Of a stretch of DNA of 64,000 bases, positions 32,723 through 43,627 are shown piece by piece. This stretch comes from Cyathus striatus (lineage: Eukaryota; Basidiomycota; Agaricomycetes; Agaricales; Nidulariaceae). Below the pieces are notes generated by a model. It searched no databases. It was not told where the DNA came from and saw only the letters and a program-made list of their open reading frames with translations. Position 1 is the first letter of the stretch, and each line of letters opens with the position of its first letter. The DNA lies in assembly GCA_025738555.1 (NCBI GenBank), contig JAOVFP010000014.1, forward strand, positions 806,001 to 870,000. Reading direction: 5' to 3'. A program made the position numbers and the translations under genes.

Positions 32723-34781
32723 AGTGGAGCCCACCGCGAGGGGCTTCTAAGGTTTTTCTTTTTAGTGCTGTCTTCCTCTCGTGGATCTCGTCGTATCATC
32801 CACACAGGTTCTTCTCATCGTCCTCCTACCCCTCCACCTCATAGCTTCACCGAAGAAGCTCGTCTTGTTACATTTTGGCCTTGTAACGAATCTGAGTCTT
32901 CAGCTGAAACTGTCCCACCTTCATTTATCGAGCACTCGTTTGTTTCCAATTCGGATTCCCTTGTCTCTCTCAAGCTGGATCCATCACCTGTAGCCTCCAC
33001 CGTCGATTCTCCTCTGGCTTACCTTAACCACATTGATCCGACATCTATTCCACTCCCAACATCACCAGTTACCTCATCGTTTACACTTTGACCTGCTGCA
33101 TTTGATTTGCCTGATCCATCTTCACCATCATCTCTAACACCAACTCCTAACTTGTCGCCTGAGTCTTCGGTCCCTGTCCCACTTCCTGCACCTTTCATAC
33201 AGGTCATTGCACCACAAATCAATTCAACAACTACTCCTTCGTCCAACTCATCTAGTATCACACATCAAGTAGCTGTTTCTGAAATCCCATCGTCCTCATC
33301 TGCACCATTATCACTCAGTCCCATCCCTATGTCGACCTCTTACATGCCGGGACGCAACCACCACTCAGCTCCTAAATATGACGGAGACCCACGCACTCTC
33401 AAACATTACCTGTCAGATATCGAAGCTGTCTGTAGGAATGCTAATGTTACCTTTATTATGCTCCGCAGGATGATGCCGAGCTCTGGGAAGACTTACCATC
33501 TCGCAGTGGCCAACCATGGGTGACTTTTAAAGCCGATATTTTGAAGTTGTACCCTGGTGCTGGCTTGGAAAACAAGCATACTTACTTGATCTCTGACTTA
33601 GAGACTCTCATAGAGAAGCGTGCTATTAACCCCATGGAAACTCGTCTAGAACTTGGAGCATATCATTGAGATTTTAAACATATGGCTGGCTACTTAAAGA
33701 AAAACAGTAGAATCTCGGACCATGAATCTTACAGGCATTTTATGCGAGGCTTCGATATAAGTTTCAGGAAGTGGCTACACAGTTATCTTACTGTTAAAGA
33801 TCTCACTCACCACCCTGACGATCCTTTTCCTGTTGAAGATGTTTTCGACGCAGCAAATCACTTGCTCGAATTGAGCTACTCTCCATTTGCATTTGCATTT
33901 ATGGAGTTACAGAAACCCTCGCCACCTGAGCCTACTGTGAAGAAGGAAACCTTTGATCTAAAGAGTCTCGAATTGGTTATGCCTGTTTTTTCACAGATGA
34001 TAGCAGCTGCATTTCAGCAACAACTCACTGCTAATCCCTCTGCACCTATGTCAACATTCACTCCCTCATATCCAGCAGCCTCTAGACCTCCTCCGCAGCA
34101 CTTTGGCTGTATGTTTTGCTCAGACATGACACATTTCATTCACAACTGTCCTATTCTTGACAATTACATGCACCAAAAGTTGTGTATGTGTGACATGGCT
34201 AACCAAATCGCACTGCCAAATGGATATAGGATTACGTGCATGTTACCTGGTAATAATATGCATGAGCATATCGACAATTGGCACAAATTGAACCCCCAGC
34301 CTACCACCCTGACAGCCTTATCGAATACATTCTGTGTTGCTAGTGCTCCGCAAGTCTACTCCTGGGCTGACTCGACTTCTCCTCCAATAGACAACAAGCC
34401 TGTACCTTCAATTTTGACTGTATCACCTGCAGCTGCTTGTACTGTTCACGATGCGATGAAGACTGTATTATTAACGATGAGGAAGAGGCTCTACTCACAG
34501 GTATTGTACAACAGGCTAGTGAGAAGCTTGCTCATAAAAAGGCAGCTGATGCAGTGGCAACCTCATATGCGCAGACACGCTCTCAGACAAAGGGGAAACC
34601 TGTTCCAGATACTATTCTGCCAGCATCAACTCAGGATAAGTCCCAGCTACAGCCGCAGTACAAGTACCTTATGCCAATTGAAGATCTGAAAATAGCACAG
34701 GCTGTTCTTGAACGTAGCCTGAGCTCCACAGTCACATTAACTCAACGAGAACTTCTGGCCCTCACACCTGATATCCACTGA
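32723..34781 (+). pseudogene. gag of the Ty3/gypsy element, broken
   Basis: A Ser/Pro-rich N-terminal part is followed by the capsid-like stretch ELWEDLPSRSGQPWVTFKAD, KADILKLYPGAG and a helical region (GYLKKNSRISDHESYRHFMR), then a zinc knuckle C-x2-C-x4-H-x4-C (CMFCSDMTHFIHNC). TGA codons at 33089, 33667 and 34779 sit where arginine would continue the frame, and a frameshift occurs near 33463. The frame may start inside the LTR edge (ATG 32663). Structural protein of virus-like particles in the family. Confidence 0.8.
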
Positions 34782-34832
34782 CAGTACAAGGATCTCACAA
34801 CCACAAAACGGATTCCCACTGGTGATACAAAT

Positions 34833-37800
34833 GTGCATATTACTACTGTACCCACTGTCAATTCAACTCCCCCCCTCAATGTTGAAGTATTGCTCAGTAG
34901 TACTCTCCCCACCCACAATGGACAGCTTGTTGCATCAAAAATTGAACCTCTTTGTCATCTTAATGTTACACTCAAAGATGGGATTACATGTGAAGGACTT
35001 CTTGATAGTGGATCCGAAATCGTTGTGATTCGACGCTCACTTTGGGAAAAGTTGCGTGTTCCAATTGACACTTCACAATCTATTACCATGGAAGCTGCAA
35101 ATGGATCTAAGAGTGCAACAAATGGTCTACTTACAAATCTTGAAGTGTCTATTGGACCTATCAGCTTACTGTTACAGGCTCAGGTTGTCGAAAATGCACC
35201 TTATGATTTACTATTGGGTCATCCATTCACCCATCTTGCACAAGCCACAACACAAGACTTTATCAATGGTGAACAGCATATCACGATTATTGACCCCAAT
35301 TCATTCAAAGTACATACAACACCCACATTCATTCGAACACGTCAGACCTCAGATTTTTAGTCATCGATGAATCGCCTTCAATTCGACGAGATGCACCACA
35401 AACATCTGTTCCATATTCTTCCTTGACTACCCCAACTCTCTTTCCTGTCCCAACCAATGCTCCTTTACTTTCGATCTCAGGTTATTTTTCTGTGTCTGAT
35501 CCTGCCCCTATTCTTACTCCCTCACCTAATTCCCCCACTAATTCGCATTCTCCTTCCCCTGTCGAAACTTATATGCTAATAAACTTTTGTGACTCTTATG
35601 ATATTCTGTTAGCTCCCAATTTCGACTCTTCAAAGCTCTCCACCTTGTCTCAAAGTTTATCAGATGCAGAGAACCTGTCTCTCGCATCCAATGTTTCTGC
35701 CTGCACTGTTCAACCCTGTTCTTCCTCAGATGTTTCGAATCTCGCTTACAAAAAGGTTGCAAATCATATCAAGCCTGTCTCTACTACTCTGCCTGAACAT
35801 TTTCGTGTTGTATGTCATATCCCTGGTGATCCCCTGAAAGATATGCCTTCCCTTCCAACCCATCCACCTGATTTTGAACCCGGTTTACATTACACACAAG
35901 AACAAAAAGATGTCTATGATGTCAATCTGGATAATTTCCTCTGGCCTGAAGAGGAAAAACTGGTTCATTATCTCATATGCATGCAAGAATATGCCTTTGC
36001 ATGGGATGAGTCTGAGAGAGGTAGTTTCTCTGATGGCTATTTCGACCCCATTATCATTCCAACAATTGAACACATTCCCTGGGCTCTCAAGAATATGCCT
36101 ATACCACCTGGACTGTATGACCGAGTTGTTCAAATCATTAAGGACAAGATCGCATCAGGTGTTTATGAACCCTCCAACTCTTCATATCGCTCCCGCTGGT
36201 TTGTTGTCCTCAAGAAGGACAAGTCTTCGCTTTGATTGGTACATGATCTACAGCCACTCAATGCTGTTATGATCAAGGACTCAGGTCAGCCTCCTAATGT
36301 TGAAGAGTATGCAGAATCATTTGGTGGACGCAGATGTTATGGTGTCTTTGACCTCTTCGTTGGGTTTGATCAATGGAAGCTTGATGTTCGTTCTCGAGAT
36401 TTAACTTCATTTCAAACCCCCCTTGGACCATTTTGGCTCACAGCTATTCCTCAAGGTCATACGAACTCCCTTCAGATTCAACACAGTGATCTTACATTTA
36501 TCCTTTGGCCTGAAATCCCTCATGTTACAAAGCCATTCATTGACAATGTCCCTGTCAAAGGTCCCAAAACTCATTATGAAACTTCCAATGGTGGCTTTGA
36601 AACAATCCCTGAGAACCCAGGAATTCGACGCTTCATGTGGGAGCATCTGCACAATGTGAATCATGTGATTCAACGCATTAGGCATGCCAGTGCCACATTC
36701 TCAGCAAAGAAGTCGAAGTTCTGTGTTCCCTCAGCTGTCATTGTTGGTCATACATGCACTTACAATGGTCGTATACCTGACAAATCTCATGTGCAACGGA
36801 TTCAAGACTGGCCAGTCTGCCAGAGTATTTCTGAAGTTCGTGGTTTCCTGGGTACATGTGGTACACTACACATTTTTATCAAAAACTATGCTGTTCATGC
36901 ATGCCCACTCCAGATGCTCACCTGGAAGAACATCGATTTTATCTTTGGATCTGATCAGCTTTTGTCAATGGAGAAGCTCAAATACCTCGTGTCAACATCT
37001 CCTGCAATTCGTGCTCTTGACTATGAGTCTCCTGCCGAGGTTATTCTAGCTGTTGATTCATCCTATATTGCTGTTGGGTACTGGATTTCGCAGATTGGCA
37101 CAGACAGTAAGCGTTATCCTAGTCATTTTGGATCTATCACCTGGAATGATAGAGAGTCTCGCTATTCTCAATCTAAACTCGAACTATATGGGCTTTTTTG
37201 AGCACTTCGTGCAATGAAGATCTGGATTATTGGCATTAAGAACTTAGTCATTGAAGTTGATGCAAGTCTATTAAGGGTATGCTCAATAACCCTGATAGTC
37301 AACCTGGTGCTTCAATCAACAGATGGATTGCTGGTATACTCTTATTTTCTTTCAAGCTTCGCCATGTTCTGGCTCGAGACCATACTCCTGCTGATGGACT
37401 TTCTCGCCGACCTCTTGCCCCAGAAGACGAAGAAGAGCAAGACGACTTCGATGACTGGCTGGATACAGTCTATGGCTTTGCTGTTGAGGTTCTCAAGTGG
37501 AACCATTCTCCCGACTCTCATTTTTCTCCTGTTTATGCAGTGTCATCAACTATTGTTCCACCGGTACCAAGTCCTTCCACCTCCACTCCTTCTGTCCATA
37601 TTCTCTCTACTCGATTCGTTACTGTTCCCCTTACTCCATTGGCACTTGTTGCATCGTTCTTGGGGTCTAATGTGCAAATACCTCGAACTGAGAAGGCTAC
37701 ACTATGAGACAATGAGCTTATCACAGTAGAATCATTTCTCCATGACCCTCAATGTCCATCATCCTTGTCTGACAGAGAATTCAAGGCCTTCGTATCCCTA

Positions 37801-39051
37801 TGTTCGAAATTTTTTCTATGAGATAGCAAGCTATGGCGTCGAGATTCTCACAGCAAGCATAAACTCGTTATCCCTCCCTCAAAACGTCTCGAAATTATCT
37901 GCATCACACATGATGAACTAGGGCATAAGGGTATTTTTATGGTTCGAACTCGACTCCTGGATCGATTCTGGTGGCCATACCTTGACCACGATGTCAAGTG
38001 GTACATCAAGACTTGCCATGAGTGTCAAATTCGCTCACTGTATTGAAATCACATCCCCCCTGTTGTTGCTACACCCGCCAATCTATTCCGAAAATGTTAT
38101 GTTGACACTATGTTCATGACCACATGTTCTAGTGGCTTCAAGGGTCTTGTTCATGCTCGCTGCTCGGTGTCTGGATACCCTGAATGGCATATGTTGCGGT
38201 CCGAAAATGCCCAAACTGTTGCAGCCTTCATTTTCGAAGAGATCCTCTGCCGCTGGGGTGCTATCGAAGAAATTGTCACTGACAATGGCACAGCGTTTCT
38301 CGCCGCTATGAATATTCTGCGTGATAAGTATCATATTCACTGGATTCGAATCTCACCGTACAATAAGCAAGCAAATGGTCTCATCGAACGGAGACATTTT
38401 GATGTGCGTCAAGCTCTTCTTAAAGCTGCAGAAGGAAACCTCTTGAAGTGGCCTACAGTGGCTCACTCTGTCATCTGGGCTGAACACATAACTATACAAT
38501 GTTCTACTGGCTATTCCCCTTATTTCATCACTCACAGACTCGAGCCATTGCTTCCATTTGATATCACAGAAGCCACATACCTGTCACCTCGTCTCGAGCT
38601 CCCTATCTCCACAGAAGAACTCATTTCATATCGAGCTATTCAACTCCAGAAGCACCCTATCAATCTCACACAGATTAAGGAACGTGTCCTAAAAGCAAGA
38701 TATGAGTCTGTGAAGCATTTCGAAGAAACATTTGCCCATTCAATGAAAGACTTCGATTTCAAGCCTGGTTCCCTTGTCCTTGTCCGTAACTCTCGCCTAG
38801 ACTCTGATATTGGACGAAAAACAAAGCCCTGCTACCTTGGACCTATGATTGTACTCTGACGCACACAAGCTGGCTCTTATATCCTTGGTGAACTCGACGG
38901 CACACTTTCCAAGCTTCGTTACGCTGCCTACCGCATCGTTCCATACCATCCACGCAATCCTCGTTTTATCCCAGTTACATCACTCGCAAATCTCCCCCCT
39001 GACGAGCTCGACAGTCTCACACATGACTGGGAAGGTGACGTTGACGCATAG
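34833..39051 (+). pseudogene. pol (protease, RT, RNase H, integrase) of the Ty3/gypsy element, broken
   Basis: The protease has LLDSGSEIVVI, with DSG the catalytic triplet, followed by YDLLLGHPF. RT has LVHDLQPLNAV, YGVFDLF and PLGPFWLTAIPQG; the metal-binding pair is FIDN at 36539-36547 (second Asp changed to Asn). RNase H has VILAVDSSYIAVGYW. Integrase has H-x4-H with CHEC, VDTMFM, VTDNGTAF and GLIERRHFD. The C-terminus ends LTHDWEGDVDA with TAG at 39049. TGA stops at 36233, 37199, 37705, 37819, 38044 and 38857 and a frameshift near 35358 break it. Confidence 0.93.
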
Positions 39052-39178
39052 CGCTTTTATCTCGATCTGTTTAGATACCCCCTCTATTTCCTATCAACTC
39101 AGTTTAATCCCCATTCCATTCTAGTCTCACTGGTTCCATTATTCCAGTTTCTACTTCGATTTTACTCCCTTTCCCCGT

Positions 39179-39995
39179 CTAATTCTTCCTATCCTTGTAG
39201 TATTCATCATCATCCATAATCCACTCATACTCTTGCTCCTTCATTCCCTTTCGACGCGCAAAGAAATTGATTTCCTTACGGCTGTACTGTTCAGATTGCC
39301 TCGGACTCAATAGCCGTGCAATTGCCATGAGCCCACGGTCAATAAACACGAATGATCCTTTTCTCCCCTCCACCTCCCACGAGCATCGCGAACACCCTGC
39401 CAGGAGATGAGTATCCACCTCAGCCTCGTATCCCTCGAATCCCGGCATCAGCTGCATTCACATCTTCAACCTTCCAATGGCTCTCTGTCATTGTGTATCA
39501 GCACAACGAGATCTGGAGTTCCTGTCAAGTTGTATAATTGTGGTACCTACCAAACACAACACAAGCTCCTCATTGCACTCCTCGATCTCTACCCACTCCA
39601 CTGATAGTTCATTCTTCCAACTGTTCTTCACTTTCGACACATTTCATATGACTTTGAGGCATTGATCCGAAATTGCGATACACTGTTCATCCCATTGAGA
39701 GAGCAGTGGTCCATGGCTGTTGAACTTCTCTGGATCATTATGCCAGGTTTCCAGTAAATCTTTGAGGACCATCGTGTGTTTATGACACTCACACCTATTT
39801 CGCTTTGCTTTATATCATACTCCCATTCATTGTTGGCCAAATTCCGATAAATCTTCTATTTTTTTTCTGGTCTCGGCCTCTATAACACCTACCTTGTTTC
39901 CGCTACCACATGGAGTTCTCTGAGAATTTTGCCAGACCTTGTTTTTATTTCATGTTTGCGGATTGACTGGGGACAGTCAATTTTAGCAGTTGCCA
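39179..39995 (-). pseudogene. Antisense spliced ORF between pol and 3' LTR
   Basis: Opposite to pol, the minus strand carries coding-like blocks joined by probable short introns: SIRKHEIKTRSGKILREL with HVVAETR, then NLANNEWEYDIKQSE, then LKDLLETWHNDPEKFNSHG, then WKNELSVEWVEIEECNEELV, and finally an ORF (39457-39179) MQLMPGFEGYEAEVDTHLLA ending in an acidic tail (EYEWIMDDDEYYKDRKN). A TGA in KVI*NVSK fits a CGA change. Not homologous to anything I recognise. It may be an accessory gene of the element or a captured host gene. Confidence 0.45.
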
Positions 39996-40000
39996 CCAGA

Positions 40001-40735
40001 TGTAGAGCAGGCCTTCTGCCTGCACTGTAGAATCGACGTTCTGACGCATTCCGATGACATCAGGTGACCTTCTCATCAAGCGCGTCAACATGTCTGCCGT
40101 TGAATTGTCCTGAATGCATCTCAATGCTCTCACCATCAGACCAAATCTGCCTAACTCTCAAACCTCGGACACTATGAAGGATACCTCAGGTACTCCAATA
40201 TGAGTTGCGAAACAACGGACTGTGACACGTACACACAGGACAACGAATTCATTCAGACATCGGTCACACCACATTGCTTGGGCCAACAACTCTACATCTG
40301 CCCCCCCCCTCGCCGTCGCTTCAAGACTTCTTTACATTTATTTTTCATTCTCTCAGTCTTACTCTCCTTGAAACCATAGTCAAGTTCCTATCACCTCCTT
40401 GGGCTTAATAAAATTTTATTCACTCCTTTTAGGTATATTTCTTCCCCTTTTTCTTATTTAAACCCTGTATCTAGGTCTATCGTACCTTAGTGAAATTCAC
40501 CCCTCATTTCTACCTCTCACTCTCTCTTGTTCTGTCTCTGAGTCGTCATCTCACTCATTCTGATCGTTCCTCCAGAACTTCATCTCGAAGTTCTGCTCCT
40601 TGTTGCATCGTTGTTTCTCTCAATTACGTCACTAACACACTCTTTTACATTACCTTAGAACCTTAAGGTTGGACAGACATGCCAACTGCTCACATTCTTC
40701 ATCAAGGAACCTTCAACAACACTTTGTCCTCTTCA
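40001..40735 (+). repeat. 3' LTR of the Ty3/gypsy element
   Basis: Same sequence as the 5' LTR with scattered transitions, many at CpG (for example ACGTGTTCTG versus ACGCATTCCG), and a deletion after CTGATCGTTC. The divergence between the LTRs shows the insertion is not recent. Confidence 0.92.
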
Positions 40736-40739
40736 ATAA

Positions 40740-41314
40740 GTGGACACCTGTACTCTCCTGCATCATATACACGTTTTTCTTGTTCTAGGTAGGCGTTGAA
40801 TTCAATGGAGGGTCGAAACGCCACGTGGCGCCAGTACGTGTCTTACTTGACTTCCTTTCCGCCTTTGCAGTGGTGCCAGCATGTGCAATGTTGGGAGGAT
40901 GATAGCATTATTTGAGGTATCACATTAAGGTTATCGTGATAGGATATGGAGAAAAGCAGGAAAGAGGGAGGGAGAGGAGGAGATCTGGGTGATGATAGTA
41001 AATGAGTGGCTGAGTCGCAAGTCCGTCGCAACTCATGACGCACCGCTGACATTGACTGGAGAGTGTGAGAATTATCTCCGAACCAATTCCGATGCGAATT
41101 CGGAAACACTGACAACCAGCCGACATTGTTTGGGAACTCGTGTAGAACCCCTATGTATATTTCAATCTAAGTACATTTATGACAACGTTTCAACATCAAA
41201 CTGTTTCCTGGGGCAGACTCGAAACATGTATATTTGCCTTCGGTTAACGTTTAACCTTCTAATGCAATGTTTGCATTCCACATTCTGTGCAGTTTCTGTG
41301 CGCTCTCAGTACAG
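40740..41314. other. Detached upstream flank of charged-family copy 3
   Basis: GTGGACACCTGTACTCTCCT here continues the sequence interrupted at 31955; copy 2 has GCGGACACTGTCCTTAATCA at the matching place (22801). TTCCGCCTTTGCAGTGGTGCC at 40857 also matches 22900. The original promoter of copy 3 lies here, 8.8 kb from its start codon. Confidence 0.65.
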
Positions 41315-41839
41315 GTCTTGAAGAGGTGGTAAGTTGGTTGGGTGTACCTAGTCAAAGAATAAATATGCGAGTCAATCGAGACATCCGTCCAATCTGGGGT
41401 GTTCTAAGGTGAGAGGGAGTAAACTTGATTTCTTTTTTGTAGAATAACTACAGAGATTTATATACTAGAAAAACCAATAAATCTAAAATAAGTAAGAGTA
41501 ATTATATCGGATGGAGGATGTAAAAGGAAAAGTGTGAAACATTAGAAATAAATAGGAAACTCAGTAAGATAGTCCAATGTGTTGAGGTTTGCGAGGAGAC
41601 AAGTTTTCCAAACATCAGGGTCTGGTGTTGGTGCCAATGTTGGAGCTATTTTGAGAGTTCAATGTGTCACAGGAGTTGGGTATAATGTTGGAACAGTGAA
41701 TGAAGAGGTATAATTTGAGGATAGTATGAAGAGAGCGAGCGGGAAGGAGAGGACAGCTTGAGACGAGTGGAATGTGTATGAACACATCAATGATGTGTGA
41801 TGCATGATTACGTAATCGTATTTGGAACGTCTTCAGATG

Positions 41840-42905
41840 CAAGGGTGCACACAGATTTTAAAAAAAGACCTAGGGTCGATTTTTCTGAAATTGACTTGAA
41901 GCTCTACCTACCTACCTTACTAAGCCGATCGATTACTATATAAGGAAGGTAATCTATTTTTACTCTACTTCCGGTTTCACTTGCCGCCTTTCCCTCCTCT
42001 TCCTCCTCTGCTGGCGGCTTGACAAGCATTGCAAGTTCAATTCTGGGGCATTGGTCCATCGGATACACATTCAAGATGATACTGCACAAGAATTAGGTGA
42101 GTAAGATCAATACTGAAGCAGAAGTTAGAAACACATATATTACATACCCATTCAGTTTCGCACCCAGCTTTACAGCATTGCACTGCTGAGTCAGTGAGTG
42201 CCTGGTTGACAACTTTGCCACACAAGCAGCTATTCAACCCTAGCTCAAACACTGTGCACACCCTCTTTCTGCAAGGTGGATCAATGTTCTCAGTTGCATC
42301 TGTCACCATTGCAGAGTGCTAAGGCATCAACCGATCTGTATTGCTTTCTATGACATCAGAGACCTAAGAGACTTGGTGAGTACATATTCTATTATAAGTA
42401 TTGCAGTTCAACTGTGTACCGCATTCCAGACAAATGGCATATCCTTCTGAATCAAGAACTCCTGGTGGCACTGGTGGCAGAGGCTGGAATATAATGTAGG
42501 TTAACCATTTATCTTTAAAGTATATCTAAAAGCTTACTGCTGTGTCCATTGTAAATAATGATATCTTTTTGTTGTCTTTTTGTTGGACGTGTGCGTTGAG
42601 ATTGCATAGAGATCATGTTTGATTGAAAAAATGTTTGATTACATAATCAGAGATAAGATAATATTTAAGATCGAATGGGGATCAATGATATCAAGACATT
42701 AATTAACTACTTGAGACTCATTTCGGCACTTGAGCAACTACAACCACTAAAATGAATGGTTTGGAGTGCAGTTATCCCTCTTGTAAATGATATATAATTA
42801 CATTTATGGGCACTTTATAGAGGGTTCCAAAAATATTTTTCAGGCACCTAGTGGGGACTACCTACCCAACCCCCCATAGGAAATTACAATCTGTGTGCAC
42901 CCTTG
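41840..42905. mobile_element. hAT-like non-autonomous element, 1066 bp
   Basis: Termini CAAGGGTGCACACAGATT and its inverse lie between perfect 8-bp duplications TTCAGATG (41832-41839 and 42906-42913). The 8-bp duplication and CA-G-G-type tips suit the hAT superfamily. It contains no transposase. Almost all of its interior is one decayed zinc-finger gene on the minus strand. Confidence 0.88.
41977..42549 (-). pseudogene. PHD-finger-like protein gene carried by the hAT-like element
   Basis: The ATG at 42549 leads through short introns (MDTA, then PLPPVPPGVLDSEGYAICLE, then VSDVIESNTDRLMP) into a Cys-rich domain: SCLCGKVV, AVQCCKAGCETEW, intron, YHLECVSDGP, and TCNACQAA, followed by a Gly/Arg tail and TGA at 41977. 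The C..C..C..C..HxxC..C..C order with the aromatic before H is that of a PHD finger, which usually reads histone H3 tails. A TAG after DRLMP and a TGA where the conserved Trp should be (PQN*TC) break it. Confidence 0.72.
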
Positions 42906-42963
42906 TTCAGATGTCCGAGATATCATGTTTTGCATCGCAGGCATTTTGCCTGCTCTACAGTCT

Positions 42964-43619
42964 GATGTCTCAAGCTACCTTTTAAAGATCCCTTACATTT
43001 CTTGTATCTCGAGTCTATAAATCACAATTACAAGGGACAAATGCTGAAGCATCTAAATGAATAACTACCCTGGAAGTGGTCAAAGCGTCAACTGCTGGGT
43101 GTGGGAAAATAGTTATACACTATCTCGTAATTCAGAGTCTAAAGAGTTGATGATGTGGTGCCACTAGAAGTCAATGAATGAAATGAGTTTGTGTAAGTGC
43201 ATGGAAGTTGTGTTTGACCAACATTCGATGAGGCTTTTTTTTTCTATTGATACACAAATGGTTAATAATGAATCATATAGGAACATTACTCATACACACT
43301 CTGGCATCTGAACAAATATCGACAAGTTAACAGATCTCATGCCTACCAAATAGCAAACTCCCAATGCCTACATTCGAGACCGTTTTAACCAATAGACCTC
43401 TGAATTATAATTGCCAAATTAGTAAAATGCTCCCTAGATCTCAAGTACATAACCCATGAGCCATTTTATTTCATTTGTACCAAAATAATACTTCAGACTT
43501 GATGCAATGTAACTTCGAAATCATGTGTATTTATCCATTCACTAAAGTTGAAGAGCAATATATATTCCAAAAGAGTAATCATGCGAAGAATTAACGCCAT
43601 CAGGGTCTATGACAAATGG
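42964..43619. other. No gene recognised
   Basis: AT-rich spacer between the solo LTR and the second hAT-like element. Nothing supported. Confidence 0.4.
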
Positions 43620-43627
43620 TGTACGGT

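Larger units (their letters stand above)
31959..40735 (+). mobile_element. Ty3/gypsy LTR retrotransposon, complete but inactive
   Basis: Two LTRs (31959-32722 and 40001-40735) bound an interior with gag, protease, RT, RNase H and integrase in the Ty3 order. ATAA precedes the left LTR (31955-31958) and follows the right LTR (40736-40739), a 4-bp target duplication. Both LTRs run TG..CA. Two bases after the left LTR comes TGGAGCCCACCGCGAGG, a primer-binding-site-like TGG start. Nine TGA codons of CGA-to-TGA type, plus frameshifts, interrupt the reading frame. The site of insertion is just upstream of the charged-family copy 3 start codon. Confidence 0.93.
41319..42959 (-). repeat. Solo LTR of a related family, split by a hAT-like element
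   Basis: On the minus strand it begins TGTAGAGCAGGCAAAATGCC and ends ACCTTAGAACACC, GATTGGACGGATG and finally CCACCTCTTCA, matching the start, late block and end of the complete element's LTRs; the middle differs. GTCT flanks both sides (41315-41318 and 42960-42963), a 4-bp target duplication like that of the complete element. The interior is interrupted at 41840-42905. Confidence 0.78.
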
